Assembly (NCBI GenBank): GCA_028274465.1 | Contig: CM051458.1 | Span: forward strand, 15,515,566-15,579,565 | Reading direction: 5' to 3' | DNA length: 64,000 nt | Source of the DNA: Plantago ovata | Lineage: Eukaryota; Streptophyta; Magnoliopsida; Lamiales; Plantaginaceae | Part shown: positions 1-10,546 of the stretch, in pieces | How positions within the stretch are numbered: position 1 is the stretch's first letter | Layout of the letters: every line of letters begins with the position of its first letter | The notes under the pieces: model-generated | The model's input: the letters and a program-made list of their open reading frames with translations, nothing else | Told to the model about the DNA's origin: nothing | The model's database searches: none | Program-made: the position numbers and the translations under genes

Positions 1-1867
1 TAGCAAGGTTCCTTCTAGTCCTAGCATTGGGAGTCTTTTCAGAACTCTTAGGCTTGGTTTCTTCATCTCTTTGAAGTATCTTTGCTGACTTTGCTTATAC
101 TCATGAAAGAGTTGACTTTGCTTGGTTTTGAAACCGAGTCCACTTTTGGAGAATGCTGAGCTTTAGCATCAGCAACCTTACTTGATTCAGGTTTGTCAGC
201 AAAGGACTTCTGATTACTTTTGGTAATCTTGCCTTAGACTTAACAACTTGCTTTTCAGCAACTTGTTTGGCGGAATGCTTCACGGCATTCTTTTTCTTTC
301 CAGTTTGCTTCTCAGCAACCTGTTTTCCTTTTAAAGTCTTGTTACTTTGAGTAGCAACAGCGGGCTTTATGGTCATAGGTACTTGATTGCATGTTTCAGC
401 AACCTTAGTTTGACCAAACTGATAGATCACTGGTGGACTACTATCAGTAGTAGCACGTACAAAGGAGATGGGTTTTTATCTTTTCTCAAGATTTCTACGT
501 TATCACCTTCACACGTTGCTCCTAAACCTTCTTTCTGAGATGGATCTCTCAAATAAGAGTTTAGTTCAGTCAGCGTATTACTTGCTTCCACATAGGATTT
601 GAAATTGATTTTCATCTTTTTCATTTCTTGGATTTCAGCAAGTAACTTTAGAATTGAGGACTGATACTCTTCCAATTCTAATGCCATTTGAGAATTTTTC
701 TCTGCAGCCTCAGCAATCAACTTCTTAAGACGCCTTATTTCAGCATCCTTTTCTTCTGTCTCTTCCTTCAGCAAAACGTACTTTTCAGTAGTGCTTGGTC
801 AGAGTTTCAGCAAGTTGAAGTTTTTTCTTGCTGTTTGCTGAGAGTTTTCTCAAATCTTTCGATTTCTCCTTGAATCTTGTCAAGGTCAATCTCGTCTTCA
901 CTTTCTGAATCTGAGTCAGAGGTAGAATTATTTACCTGACCGGCCATGAGGCAGAATTCGTAGTTCGACACATCTGGATAAGCTTCCATAGCTATTCCAC
1001 ACTTCTTTGCCAATCTCCACGTCTAGAGTGGCTTCTCATCGTCGGTGTCTGAACTTTCATCCTCACTGTCTTCGGAGCTTGTCTCAATGCACAATGCATC
1101 GATTTTTGCTTGAAGCTTCTTCTTTTCTTCAGCAATGAAAGCTCTTTTGAACTTCTTTCTTTCAGCAGATTTGCCTTTCAGCAAAGGGCAATTAGCTTTG
1201 AAGTGTCCAGGCTTTTTGCAGTAAAAACATAGATCATTTCCAACTGCTGGTTCTTCTGATGATGTAGCTTGCTGAGCTTGCTTGTTCAGCGAGCTAGTAT
1301 CATTCTTGTACTTATGGTAGTTATACCAAGATGCTTTTCAGCTTCTCTTTTGCTTTTCGCCTTTCAAGTTCCTTACTGATGAATTTCTTCATGTTTTAAC
1401 AACTAAAGCATTTTCATCAGCAGGCTCTTTATCATTCTTCTTTTCAGAAGATGACGGCTTTGCAGCAAGAGCAATGTTTTGCGATTTTTCAGCAAACACA
1501 TTTTCTCTTTGCTTTGTCTCATAATTGACAGTAGCAAGATGAGAGAACAACTCAGTTGGTGTAATGTCAGGCATTCCTTGATTATAATAGAAATTCTGAG
1601 TATGGATCCATTCTTGATTCAAACTTCTGATGATAGTTTTCACTTTCTCAGAATCTGAATAAAGATTTCCAACACCCAGCGCTGCCATTTCACTAACAAG
1701 AGTTGTGAATCTGAAGTCCAAGTCTTCCAGTGACTCGTTAGCACCTTGCTTAAAGTTTTGAAACTTCAGCTTAAGTACTTCAAGTTTGTTTTCCTTGGTC
1801 TTGTCAGATCCAGCACAAAGATCTTGAACCATTTTCCAAGCCTCCTTAGCAGTCTTAGCACCCCACA
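1..1867 (-). mobile_element. Sirevirus gag fragment at a contig end
   Basis: This minus-strand stretch reads as the gag region of a Ty1/copia Sirevirus, with a CCHC zinc knuckle (CFYCKKPGHFKANC), a Glu/Lys-rich coiled-coil segment and a Lys-rich tail. It matches 6540-8420 of the window almost base for base; the differences are mostly small length changes. It stops at a run of exactly 100 N. It is either a second, very young copy of the element or the same locus written twice by the assembler at an unpolished contig end. It is a fossil fragment with several breaks. Confidence 0.85.
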
Positions 1868-1967
1868 NNNNNNNNNNNNNNNNNNNNNNNNNNNNNNNNN
1901 NNNNNNNNNNNNNNNNNNNNNNNNNNNNNNNNNNNNNNNNNNNNNNNNNNNNNNNNNNNNNNNNNNN
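1868..1967. other. Assembly gap (100 N)
   Basis: There are exactly 100 N characters, the usual placeholder for a gap of unknown length. Sequence on either side belongs to different parts of Sirevirus elements (gag on the left, the region downstream of pol on the right), so the real distance and order here are unknown. Confidence 0.99.
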
Positions 1968-2032
1968 GCGTGTTTCAGCACTGTCAACCTTTGACGATTT
2001 GAGGACTTAGATGACTGTCTCTTGGGAGCCAT
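1968..2032 (-). CDS. Possible start of a third Sirevirus ORF after pol (partial)
   Basis: On the minus strand an ATG at 2032 opens a frame beginning MAPKRQSSKSSNRQ that runs into the assembly gap after about 21 residues. It lies about 0.9 kb downstream of pol, where some Sireviruses carry an additional, envelope-like ORF. The fragment is too short to assign to any family, and a chance ORF or the edge of another element is equally possible. Confidence 0.25.
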
Positions 2033-2504
2033 TTCTTATATAGAGCAAGAAATTGTACGAAAAAGATAGTTTGCTTTTGACCGAGGTACAGTAGTTTCAG
2101 GCTAGAAATTGCAGAGAAAGGAAATGTGAGTTAAAGAATTTTGTCATTTCTCTAACTCCTTCTTTATTAGTGTCTCTGGTGTGTGAGAAACTCAATCGAT
2201 TTGAGTTCTCAGCAAGGGTAAAACAGAGAAACACTGGAGATAGTGGAGCCTTTGCATTGAATGCGTAGTGGCCCACTAACTAAAAGTCAGAGCACTCTCT
2301 CTCTTTGTTTTGTTAGCCGTTAGATTAATAACTCCTTTTAATCAATGGCCACGATTGAATTTCATGTCATGATTTATTGCGAGTTTATCTGTGCCAGCTT
2401 AACGTCACAAATTGATTTTACCGAGTAATAAGGTAGATTGCTTGCTGAAATAGACAAGAATCTTTTCAGCGAGTTTGAATTAACAATCTAGCTACTTGCT
2501 GAAA

Positions 2505-2514
2505 GTTCCCCCTT
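2505..2514 (-). other. Polypurine tract candidate
   Basis: The minus strand reads AAGGGGGAAC, the only strong purine run in the 3' non-coding region of this Sirevirus. No LTR start follows it directly, so it may be an extra, internal tract. Confidence 0.5.
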
Positions 2515-2547
2515 ACTTAGATATCTCATATTTTCTAAGTTTAAAAG

Positions 2548-2922
2548 ATATTTCTGATTTCCCGTATCAGTAAATTCTTTTTGCAATTTGAGACATCCTT
2601 GGTAAAATTGAGAGATGAGATTTTGCTCTTTTTCTGAATTCCCGTTTCAGAAAATTCCTTTGATACTTGAATACCTGTTTCAGTATCTTTTGATTGTCTA
2701 AGTACCCGTCTCAGCAATCCTTAAGTTCTTTCACTTACTGAGTTCCTGTCTCAGCAAGTGATCAAGTTTCCTAACAAATACCTGTTTTGAAGGAATTACT
2801 TGCGAATGCCTGTTTCAGCAATCATGTTGTGACTTATCATTTCTTAGAAGAAATTAGTGACTTGGTCTTTTGACAGGAATACTTTGGCTTGCTGAATACC
2901 TGTTTCAGCATTCTGCCAAGTG
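2548..2922. repeat. Array of about eight imperfect hairpins with a shared 7-nt loop
   Basis: About eight short inverted repeats follow each other at 30-110 bp spacing, each closing a seven-base loop of type T-W-C-C-Y-G-T (plus strand). Clear ones are at 2554-2570 (CTGAT/ATCAG), 2631-2653 (TTTCTGAA/TTCAGAAA), 2662-2687 (GATAC..TGAA/TTCAGTATC, one bulge), 2732-2760 (CACTTACTGAG/CTCAGCAAGTG, one mismatch) and about 2890-2910 (GCTGAA/TTCAGC with a longer outer stem). Stem sequence changes from unit to unit while pairing is kept. The array lies in the 3' non-coding region of the Sirevirus. Confidence 0.75.
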
Positions 2923-2928
2923 TATCCT

Positions 2929-5900
2929 TTATTGAGGTAGTTCAATCAATCCAAGGTTATACCTTAGCATTGCGAACCTATTATCCGGTAGGGGCTTGGT
3001 AAAGATGTCAGCAAGCTGATCTTCAGTACCTACTTTCACAACCTCAATATCACCTTTTTCCACATGATCTCTAATGAAATGATGTCTAATATCAATGTGC
3101 TTGGTCCTAGAGTGAAACTTAGGATTTTGCGTAATTGCAATAGCACTTGTATTATCACAAAAGATTGGTGTTTTCTTTGCAGAAATACCATAATCTCTTA
3201 ATTGTTGCTGAATCCATAGGATTTGAGCTGTGCAACAACCAGCTGCAATGTATTCAGATTCTGTAGATGAATTGGCGACACACGTTTGCTTCTTGCTGAA
3301 CCATGATATTAATCTAGTACCCAAAAACTGACAAGTTCCAGAGGTACTTTTTCTATCAAGAGTTGATCCACCATGATCAGCATCAGAATAGCCAACCAAT
3401 TCAAGTCCAGAATCTTTTGGATACCATAATCCAACATTGACTGTACCTTTAACATATTTCAGTATTTTAATTGCCTTTTTGTAGTGTGATTCTCTTGGAT
3501 CCGATTGGAATCTTGCACACACACAAACAGCATACTGAATGTCAGGTCTACTTGCTGTTAAATACAACAAGGAACCAATGAGCTTCCTATACTTGTGTTC
3601 TTCAACACTTTTGTCCTCTTTAGTATAGCCCAATTTGGTACCAACACTCATAGGGATCTTTTCAGGTTTTCATCCTCTTTGATCCTAAACTTTATGAGCA
3701 TTTCTTTCGCATACTTTGCTTGATTTATGAATATTCCATCTTTGAGTTGCTTGACTTGCAACCCTAGGAAATAATTCAATTTTCCCATCATACTCATTTC
3801 AAACTTATTTGTCATGAGTTTGGCAAAATCATCACAAAGTTGCTTGTCCTTAGATCCAAAAATTATGTCATCCACATAAATTTGAACTAAGATTAATTTA
3901 CCATCATGGTTCATGGTAAAAAGAGTTTTGTCAACTTCACCTTTCTTGAAACCATTTTCCAGCAAGAACTTAGCTAAGGTATCATACCATGCTCTTGGTG
4001 CTTGCTTTAGACCATATACAGCTTTCTGAAGCTTATATACCATCTTGGTTTCTGAGGGAAGTTCAAAGCCAGGGGGTTGTTCTAGGTAGACTTCTTCAGC
4101 AAGTTCACCATTTAAGAATGCACTCTTAACATCCATTTGGTAAACAATGAAGTCATTGTGAGCAGCAAAGGCCAAGAAAAGCCTAATTGCATCCAATCTT
4201 GCAACTGGAGCGTAAGACTCATCATAGTCCAATCCTTCAGTCTGACAGTAACCTTGAGCAACTAAGCGTGCTTTGTTTCTTGTTACTTCACCAGACTCGC
4301 TCAGCTTGTTTCTGAACACCCACTTTGTACCAATAGCTTTCTTATTTTCAGCAAGTGGCACAAGTTTCCAGACTTTGTTTCTTTCAAATTGATCCAATTC
4401 TTCTTGCATTGCCTTTATCCATTCAGAATGCTTCAAAGCTTCTTCTATGGTTTTAGGTTCAATTTCTGAAACAAAGCAAGAGAATAAAGATTCTACTTCT
4501 ACGACAGTTGCTTCTTCAGCAAGTCCTTGAGTAGCTTTGGATCTAGTCACTTGGCGTTTATTAATATCGCCAATCATATCCGTAGAGGGATGATCTCTAA
4601 TCCATTTATTAACAGGTTTCCTGTTTGTTGGATCAGGATATGTTTGCTCATCAGCATGTGACTCTTCAGTATGTACTTGTTCAGTACTACTGGGAATTTG
4701 TGTCTCTGCTGAGATTTGATCGTCAGCAACTGCTTGCTCAGCATTGCTGGGTTGAGATATTTCATCAGCAGGCACTGGAGATTGCGTAATTTCAGCAACT
4801 TCCGGAGCAACCGCATCTTTTGCTGGAAATTCTTTGTCGTGAACTATATTTATCTTGTCATGACTCGGGGGAAGGAGAATCATTGTCAGAATCATCATTT
4901 AGTTCAATTGACTTGATTTGCCTAGCATCAGATTCAGTTCTTTGCTCATGTATGATTAGCTTTTTCATACATTCTGATATTTCTTCTTCAGCAGGCACAC
5001 CTTGTGTCTTTTCGTAGAATACAACATGCACAGATTCTTCAATCTTTTGTGCCTTTTTGTTGTAAACTCTGTAAGCTTTACTATGCAAGGAGTAGCCAAG
5101 AAATATCGCTTCGTCTGCCTTTGGTTGAAATGTTCTTAGGTATTCTCTACCATTGTTAAGAACGAAACACTTGCAACCAAATACTCTTAGATGAGTGATG
5201 TTAGGAGGTCTTCCAACAAACAATTCATAAGGAGTTTTGTTGTATTCCTTAGTAATCAAACATCTATTTTGAGTATAGCAGGCGGTATTAATCGCTTCAA
5301 CCCAGTAAGCCTCACTTATCTCAGTGTCAGCAAGCATTGTTCTTGCGGCTTCTTTAATGGTACGATTCTTCCGTTCAGCAACACCATTTTGCTGTGGTGT
5401 CCTTACTGAGGATAACTGATGTTGAATACCTTTGGAGGTACAATATTCAGTTATGTACTGGTTTACAAACTCAGTACCATGGTCTGTCCTTATGACTCTT
5501 ACCTTGTCATTTTTCATGACTTCAAGCTTATTCAGCAAGTTAGGTATTTCAGTCTTGGTTTCAGATTTGTGTTTGATGAATACTACCCAAGTGAATCTTG
5601 AATAGTCATCTACCACGACTAGACCATACTTCTTACCAGCATAGCTTGTTGAAGAAGATTCAAACAAGTCCATGTGTAAGAGTTGTAAAGGTTTTGTAGT
5701 TGACGGTACTGCCTTGTTCTTGAAAGAAGATTTGGTTTGCTTTCCTTGCTGACATGCATTGCAAACACCATCCTTCTTAAAAGTAACCCTAGGTAATCCA
5801 ACTACAAGTGCCTTTTTAGACAGCTTATTCAGCGTCTTGAAGTTTAGATGACTTGTTCGTTTATGCCATAACCATGCTTTTTCAGCAAGGCAATCATGAT

Positions 5901-6315
5901 CTGAGACAAGGCATTTTTCAACGTTTGCTGAAGACCAATCAACGGTGTACAAGCCTCCTGATCTTCTTGCAATCATTATAACCTTTTTAGTCTCAAAATC
6001 TACAAGTTTACATTCATCACTTTTAATTTCGATGAAGTATCCTTTGTCAGCAAATTGACTCATGCTGAAAAGGTTAAACTTAAGATTTTTGACATAAAGA
6101 ACTCTAGAAATGGTTATGCATCCCAACTTCACATCACCATAGCCTTTTGTAGATCCGGAGCCTCCACCAGCAAACCTTATTGTTGGACCTTTAGACCACC
6201 GTCTATAGTTTATAAGGTTATTCTTGTTGCCCGTCATGTGCTTTCCACAACCACTATCAAAGTGCCAGATTGCATCGTTTGTCTCCGTGGCTGCAGTCTG
6301 CACAATCAAGAGCAA
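2929..6315 (-). pseudogene. pol: Sirevirus pol region (PR-INT-RT-RH)
   Basis: The polyprotein would process itself, copy element RNA into DNA and integrate it. Visible in order are: aspartic protease with DSGCGKHMTG; GAG-pre-integrase with WHKRTSHLN; integrase core with HMDLFE, RTDHGTEF and QQNGVAERKN; reverse transcriptase with [27 protein letters not shown] and the catalytic [10 protein letters not shown]; and RNase H with STESEYIAAG and the C-terminal LADIFTKPL. It follows gag directly. All domains are present; the reading frame is divided by about two breaks, so it is treated as a nearly whole fossil. Confidence 0.92.
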
Positions 6316-6320
6316 ACAAG

Positions 6321-8741
6321 TTAATTATCCAATGATGGATGTCCATTAACATGTTCAAGAATGCGTCCAGTGGAAACCCAAGTCCGAAGTTTTTCAACTT
6401 TGACTTGTTTTCTACTTGCTGAGGAACTAGGAGGTTTTGAGCTGAAAGACTTTTCACTCGTGCTGATCAAATCCACTTTCTGATGTGGTGTCTTGCTCTG
6501 TTGACCTTTTTGCTGAACATACTTTTCAGTAAGTTCTTTTCTAGCAAGGTTCCTTCTAGTCCTAGCATTGGGAGTCTTTTCAAAACTCCTAGGCTTGGTT
6601 TTCTTCATCTCTTTGAAGTATTTTTGCTGACTTTGCTTATACTCATGAAAGAGTTGACTTTGCTTGGTTTTGAAACCGAGTCCACTCTTTGGAGAATGCT
6701 GAGCTTTAGCATCAGCAACCTTACTTGATTCAGGTTTGTCAGCAAAGGACTTCTGATTACTTTTGGTAATCTTGCCTTTAGACTTAACAACTTGCTTTTC
6801 AGCAACTTGTTTGGCGGAATGCTTCACGGCATTCTTTTTCTTTCCAGTTTGCTTCACAGCAACCTGTTTTCCTTTTAAAGTCTTGTTACTTTGAGTAGCA
6901 ACAGCCGGCTTTATGGTCATAGGTACTTGATTGCATGTTTCAGCAACCTTAGTTTGACCAAACTGATAGATTACTGGTGGACTACTATCAGTAGCACGTA
7001 CAAAGGAGATCGGTGATTTATCTTTTCTCAAGATTTCTACGTTATCACCTTCACACGTTGCTCCTAAACCTTCTTTCTGAGATGGATCTCTCAAATAAGA
7101 GTTTAGTTCAGTCAGCGTATTACTTGCTTCCACATAGGATTTGAAATTGATTTTCATCTTTTTCATTTCTTGAATTTCAGCAAGTAACTTTAGAATTGAG
7201 GACTGATACTCTTCCAATTCTAATGCCATTTGAGAATTTCTCTCTGCAGCCTCAGCAATCAATTTCTTAAGACGCCTTATTTCAGCATCCTTTTCTTCTG
7301 TCTCTTTCTTCAGCAAAGCGTACTTTTCAGTAGTTTGCTTGGTCAGAGTTTCAGCAAATTGAAGTTTTTCTTGCTGTTTGCTGAGAGTTTTCTCAAATCT
7401 TTCGATTTCTCCTTGAATCTTGTCAAGATCAATCTCGTCTTCACTTTCTGAATCAGAGTCAGAGGTAGAATTATTTACCTGACCGGCCATGAGGCAGAAT
7501 TCGTAGTTCGACACATCTGGATAAGCTTCCATAGCTATCCCACACACTTCTTTGCCAATCTCCACGTCTAGAGTGGCTTTCTCATCGTCGGTGTCTGAAC
7601 TTTCATCCTCACTGTCTTCGGAGCTTGTCTCAATGCACAATGCATCGATTTTTGCTTGAAGCTTCTTCTTTTCTTTAGCAATGAAAGCTCTTTTGAACTT
7701 CTTCTTCTTTTCAGCAGATTTGCCTTTCAGCAAAGGGCAATTAGCTTTGAAGTGTCCAGGCTTTTTGCAGTAAAAACATAGATCATTTCCAACTGCTGGT
7801 TCTTCTGATGAGGTAGCTTGCTGAGCTTGCTTGTTCAGCGAGCTAGTATCATTCTTGTACTTATGGTAGTTATTACCAAGATGCTTTTTCAGCTTGTCTT
7901 TTGCTTTTCGCCTTTCAAGTTCCTTACTGATGAATTTCTTCATGTTTTTAACAACTAAAGCATTTTCATCAGCAGGCTCTTTATCATTCTTCTTTTCAGA
8001 AGATGACGGTTTTGCAGCAAGAGCAATGTTTTGCGATTTTTCAGCAAACACATTTTCTCTTTGCTTTGTCTCATAATTGACAGTAGCAAGATGAGAGAAC
8101 AACTCAGTTGGTGTAATGTCAGGCATTCCTTGATTATAATAGAAATTCTGAGTATGGATCCATTCTTGATTCAAACTTCTGATGATAGTTTTCACTTTCT
8201 CAGAATCTGAATAAAGATTTCCAACACCCAGCGCTGCCATTTCACTAACAAGAGTTGTGAATCTGAAGTCCAAGTCTTCCAGTGACTCGTTAGCACCTTG
8301 CTTAAAGTTTTGAAACTTTAGCTTAAGTACTTCAAGTTTGTTTTCCTTGGTCTTGTCAGATCCAGCACAAAGATCTTGAACCATTTTCCAAGCCTCCTTA
8401 GCAGTCTTAGCACCCCACAGTTTGCACTGTATGGTATCCGGAGTTGATCTGATGATGATATTTCTTGCCTGGCCATCAAGACGGAATCTCTTAGCTTCGT
8501 CAGAAGTCCATTCCTCTCTTGGTTTTGGCACAACCGTATCTGATGGTTCGCCTTGGATGGTTTCCTTTCCAACTTCAGTGGTTCTATGAGGGAAACTCCT
8601 TTCAACCTTGGTGATCTTGATAGGTCCATCATTAATGACGGTGACCATCTCATCACTAATGGCCTCAAGATGTAACATCATGTTGTTTCGCCATTTCTCG
8701 TAATTTTCCAGCTTCAGCAAGGGAGCATCTCCTAAAGACAT
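6321..8741 (-). CDS. gag: Sirevirus gag, 806 aa, open
   Basis: This is the capsid/nucleocapsid polyprotein of the minus-strand Sirevirus. The N-terminal part (residues about 1-230) has the UBN2/copia gag fold signature, including KLWGAKTAKEAWKMVQDL. A CCHC knuckle (CFYCKKPGHFKANC) lies near residue 330, followed by an acidic Ser/Glu/Asp stretch and a long Lys/Glu coiled coil. The Lys-rich C-terminal part repeats the motif VAEKQ/AKQVAEKQ. Its length and coiled coil fit Sirevirus gags, which are longer than those of other copia lineages. The start MSLGDAPLLKLENYEKW lies just downstream of the PBS. The frame is open over its full length. Confidence 0.92.
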   Translation of the reverse strand: MSLGDAPLLKLENYEKWRNNMMLHLEAISDEMVTVINDGPIKITKVERSFPHRTTEVGKETIQGEPSDTVVPKPREEWTSDEAKRFRLDGQARNIIIRSTPDTIQCKLWGAKTAKEAWKMVQDLCAGSDKTKENKLEVLKLKFQNFKQGANESLEDLDFRFTTLVSEMAALGVGNLYSDSEKVKTIIRSLNQEWIHTQNFYYNQGMPDITPTELFSHLATVNYETKQRENVFAEKSQNIALAAKPSSSEKKNDKEPADENALVVKNMKKFISKELERRKAKDKLKKHLGNNYHKYKNDTSSLNKQAQQATSSEEPAVGNDLCFYCKKPGHFKANCPLLKGKSAEKKKKFKRAFIAKEKKKLQAKIDALCIETSSEDSEDESSDTDDEKATLDVEIGKEVCGIAMEAYPDVSNYEFCLMAGQVNNSTSDSDSESEDEIDLDKIQGEIERFEKTLSKQQEKLQFAETLTKQTTEKYALLKKETEEKDAEIRRLKKLIAEAAERNSQMALELEEYQSSILKLLAEIQEMKKMKINFKSYVEASNTLTELNSYLRDPSQKEGLGATCEGDNVEILRKDKSPISFVRATDSSPPVIYQFGQTKVAETCNQVPMTIKPAVATQSNKTLKGKQVAVKQTGKKKNAVKHSAKQVAEKQVVKSKGKITKSNQKSFADKPESSKVADAKAQHSPKSGLGFKTKQSQLFHEYKQSQQKYFKEMKKTKPRSFEKTPNARTRRNLARKELTEKYVQQKGQQSKTPHQKVDLISTSEKSFSSKPPSSSASRKQVKVEKLRTWVSTGRILEHVNGHPSLDN

Positions 8742-8839
8742 CCTGTCAGCAAAGCACTACCAAACTGATCAAGTGAAAGAGATTTACGGAAAGCACTTAA
8801 GGGGATCTAGGTTCAGTGCAGAAGGCTAAAGAACCTCCT

Positions 8840-8851
8840 GCTCCGATACCA
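8840..8851 (-). other. Primer binding site, Met-tRNA type
   Basis: The minus strand reads TGGTATCGGAGC two bases inside the LTR edge. It differs by one base from the usual copia PBS TGGTATCAGAGC, which is present in the plus-strand Sirevirus at 48120-48131. Confidence 0.85.
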
Positions 8852-8853
8852 CT

Positions 8854-10546
8854 TGTTGGTCCCTTTAAACAACAAGAAAAGACTAGAGGGGGGGGGGTGA
8901 ATAGTCTTTTCAAACTTTTGTTGTTTAAAACTTTCTCAGCAAGTACTTATTACTTTACAGTAATGAGGTTGCTGATACTTAACTTTCTCAGCAAGCGTAA
9001 GTTACTTTACAGTAGCTTGGTTTGCTGATACTTAAAATCAGAGAGCGGAAGTCTTTGAAACGATAAGTGCTTTTTTCAGCAAGTAAAGAGTTTCAGCAAG
9101 TGATGTGAGTGACTGTGTACAAACAGATATAATTTGCTGAAAGCTAAATGCAGTAAGTAAATCACACAAACACTTTTAGAGTGGTATCTGAGAGTGGCGT
9201 AATCTCCCAACTAATCCACTTTGTCCTTTCTAGGACTGAATCCACTAAGATATGATTGAGGTTCCTTACAATCTCCTCTCTAAAGCGATTCAACAGAAAC
9301 CAAAGCACACTTGCTTTGTCTCCAACCTAAACTAGAGAACTCAACCTTGTTCTCCACCAAACTTGGTACTTTTAATCAGCAAAAGCTTGCTCGATTAAGT
9401 TCCCCCTGAATATCACGCCTGAAAGGGTGTATTTTCAGTTAGAGAGTTTTGGGGTGAGATAACTTAATTATAACTTATTCAGTTACAACAAGTAATCTAA
9501 GAAACACAACTTGGAATACTTTGTAGTAAACAAGTTTGATTGTTTCTAGTGTCAAGACTTGTTCTTGTTCGAAAGAAAGAACTCTTAACTAATTTCTTAG
9601 CCGAGTTTGTTCTACTTCTTCACAAGTAGCTTTTTCAAGCTTTAAGTCTTGGAACGGATCAATGGTAGTAAGAGTGTTTGAAGGTTTGTGAATTTTAAGC
9701 ACAAGTGAGAGTTTGATCACGTTGTTGACACACTTCAACTCTTTGCCGGATGACCTCTATTTATAGTGCAAGTAAGGAGCCGTTTGAATTTCAAATCCTA
9801 AGGCTTTTGTTCCTTAACATGTCACTATCTTGCTTTTGTACTTTCAGCAGCAACCTTTGTTTGTCTTCTAGTCTTCATGTCCTTTGTGTGTAAGCTTTGC
9901 ATTAAATGCACCTTTGAATAGAATTCAAACAGTAACAATGGAGCGCAAAATCACGTACATTCAGCAAGAGGTCACATATGTTCATTAGCAAGTGTTCATT
10001 CTCAGTTTCAGCAAGCACAACCTACTTTGTCTTTCAGATTTTCACTTATGCAATGCTGTTGCTGAAAATTTCACTTTCTGAGCAACACGTGCCTTACCAG
10101 TCTTCAGCAATCTTCAAGTCTTCAAGTCTTCAAGTCTTCAAGTCTTCAGATCTTCAAAAGTCTTCAAGATTTTGACCGGTTTCTTATTTGCTTCAATAAT
10201 TTGTTTGTAATAAACAAAATACATCTTCAGCAAATGCTTCAATAGGTCATTTTCTTTTCAGAAAATAAGATACATCAAAGCTAAGCATCAATAAGATATT
10301 TTCTTTTCAGAAAATAAAATACATCATACGCAAATGTGTCAATAAATTAATTTCTTCACAGAAATTAAAGTACGTCATCCACAAAAGAAATAACTTATCT
10401 AACACCTATCTAAGTCATCAGCAAACGTTCCTCTTTTACAATGTCCTTAAAATTCTAAATTCCTATGGACCTTAAGAGTACTAGTTACTGGACTGTTCTT
10501 AATTTAGCATGGTTAATTGCTCATCAAAATTACAAGTTTCCTAACA
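8854..10546 (-). repeat. Sirevirus 5' LTR (1693 bp)
   Basis: The LTR begins TGTTAGGAAACTTG (minus strand, at 10546) and ends ACCAACA at 8854, giving TG...CA termini. It matches the plus-strand Sirevirus LTR at 46588-48117. It is rich in the word TTGCTGA and has a poly-C run near its 3' end. A TCTTCAAG microsatellite inside it (10105-10167) accounts for part of its extra length. Confidence 0.9.
10105..10167. repeat. TCTTCAAG microsatellite in the Sirevirus LTR
   Basis: About six tandem copies of an eight-base unit CTTCAAGT, the last ones degenerate, lie in the U3 part of the LTR. The plus-strand LTR has only one or two units at the matching place (near 46820), so the expansion is specific to this copy. 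Confidence 0.8.

Larger units (their letters stand above)
2033..2928 (-). other. Sirevirus 3' non-coding region with polypurine tract
   Basis: This stretch lies between the end of pol and the putative third ORF and has no coding potential. It holds a purine tract (minus strand AAGGGGGAAC, 2505-2514) that would suit plus-strand priming, and the hairpin array listed separately at 2548-2922. Sireviruses are known for long 3' non-coding regions with more than one polypurine tract. Confidence 0.7.
1968..10546 (-). mobile_element. Sirevirus (Ty1/copia) element, nearly whole, 3' LTR lost in the gap
   Basis: Read on the minus strand, the parts are: 5' LTR (8854-10546), a Met-tRNA-type primer binding site, gag (8741-6321), pol with protease, integrase, reverse transcriptase and RNase H (6315-2929), then about 0.9 kb of non-coding sequence with a polypurine tract. 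The order PR-INT-RT-RH marks Ty1/copia. The long gag with zinc knuckle and coiled coil, the long LTR and the PBS of type TGGTATCRGAGC point to Sireviruses. The 3' LTR is not visible and would lie beyond the N gap. It is inserted in the 3' end of an Athila-like element: the sequence from 10547 onward matches 59384-59455. It looks young, with only a few breaks. Confidence 0.93.

Noticed and set aside
2762-2776. AAGTTTCCTAACA as the 3' LTR start of the minus-strand Sirevirus
   Set aside because: The identity to the LTR tip stops after about 14 bases, the rest of the LTR does not follow, and it lies inside the hairpin array; probably chance.
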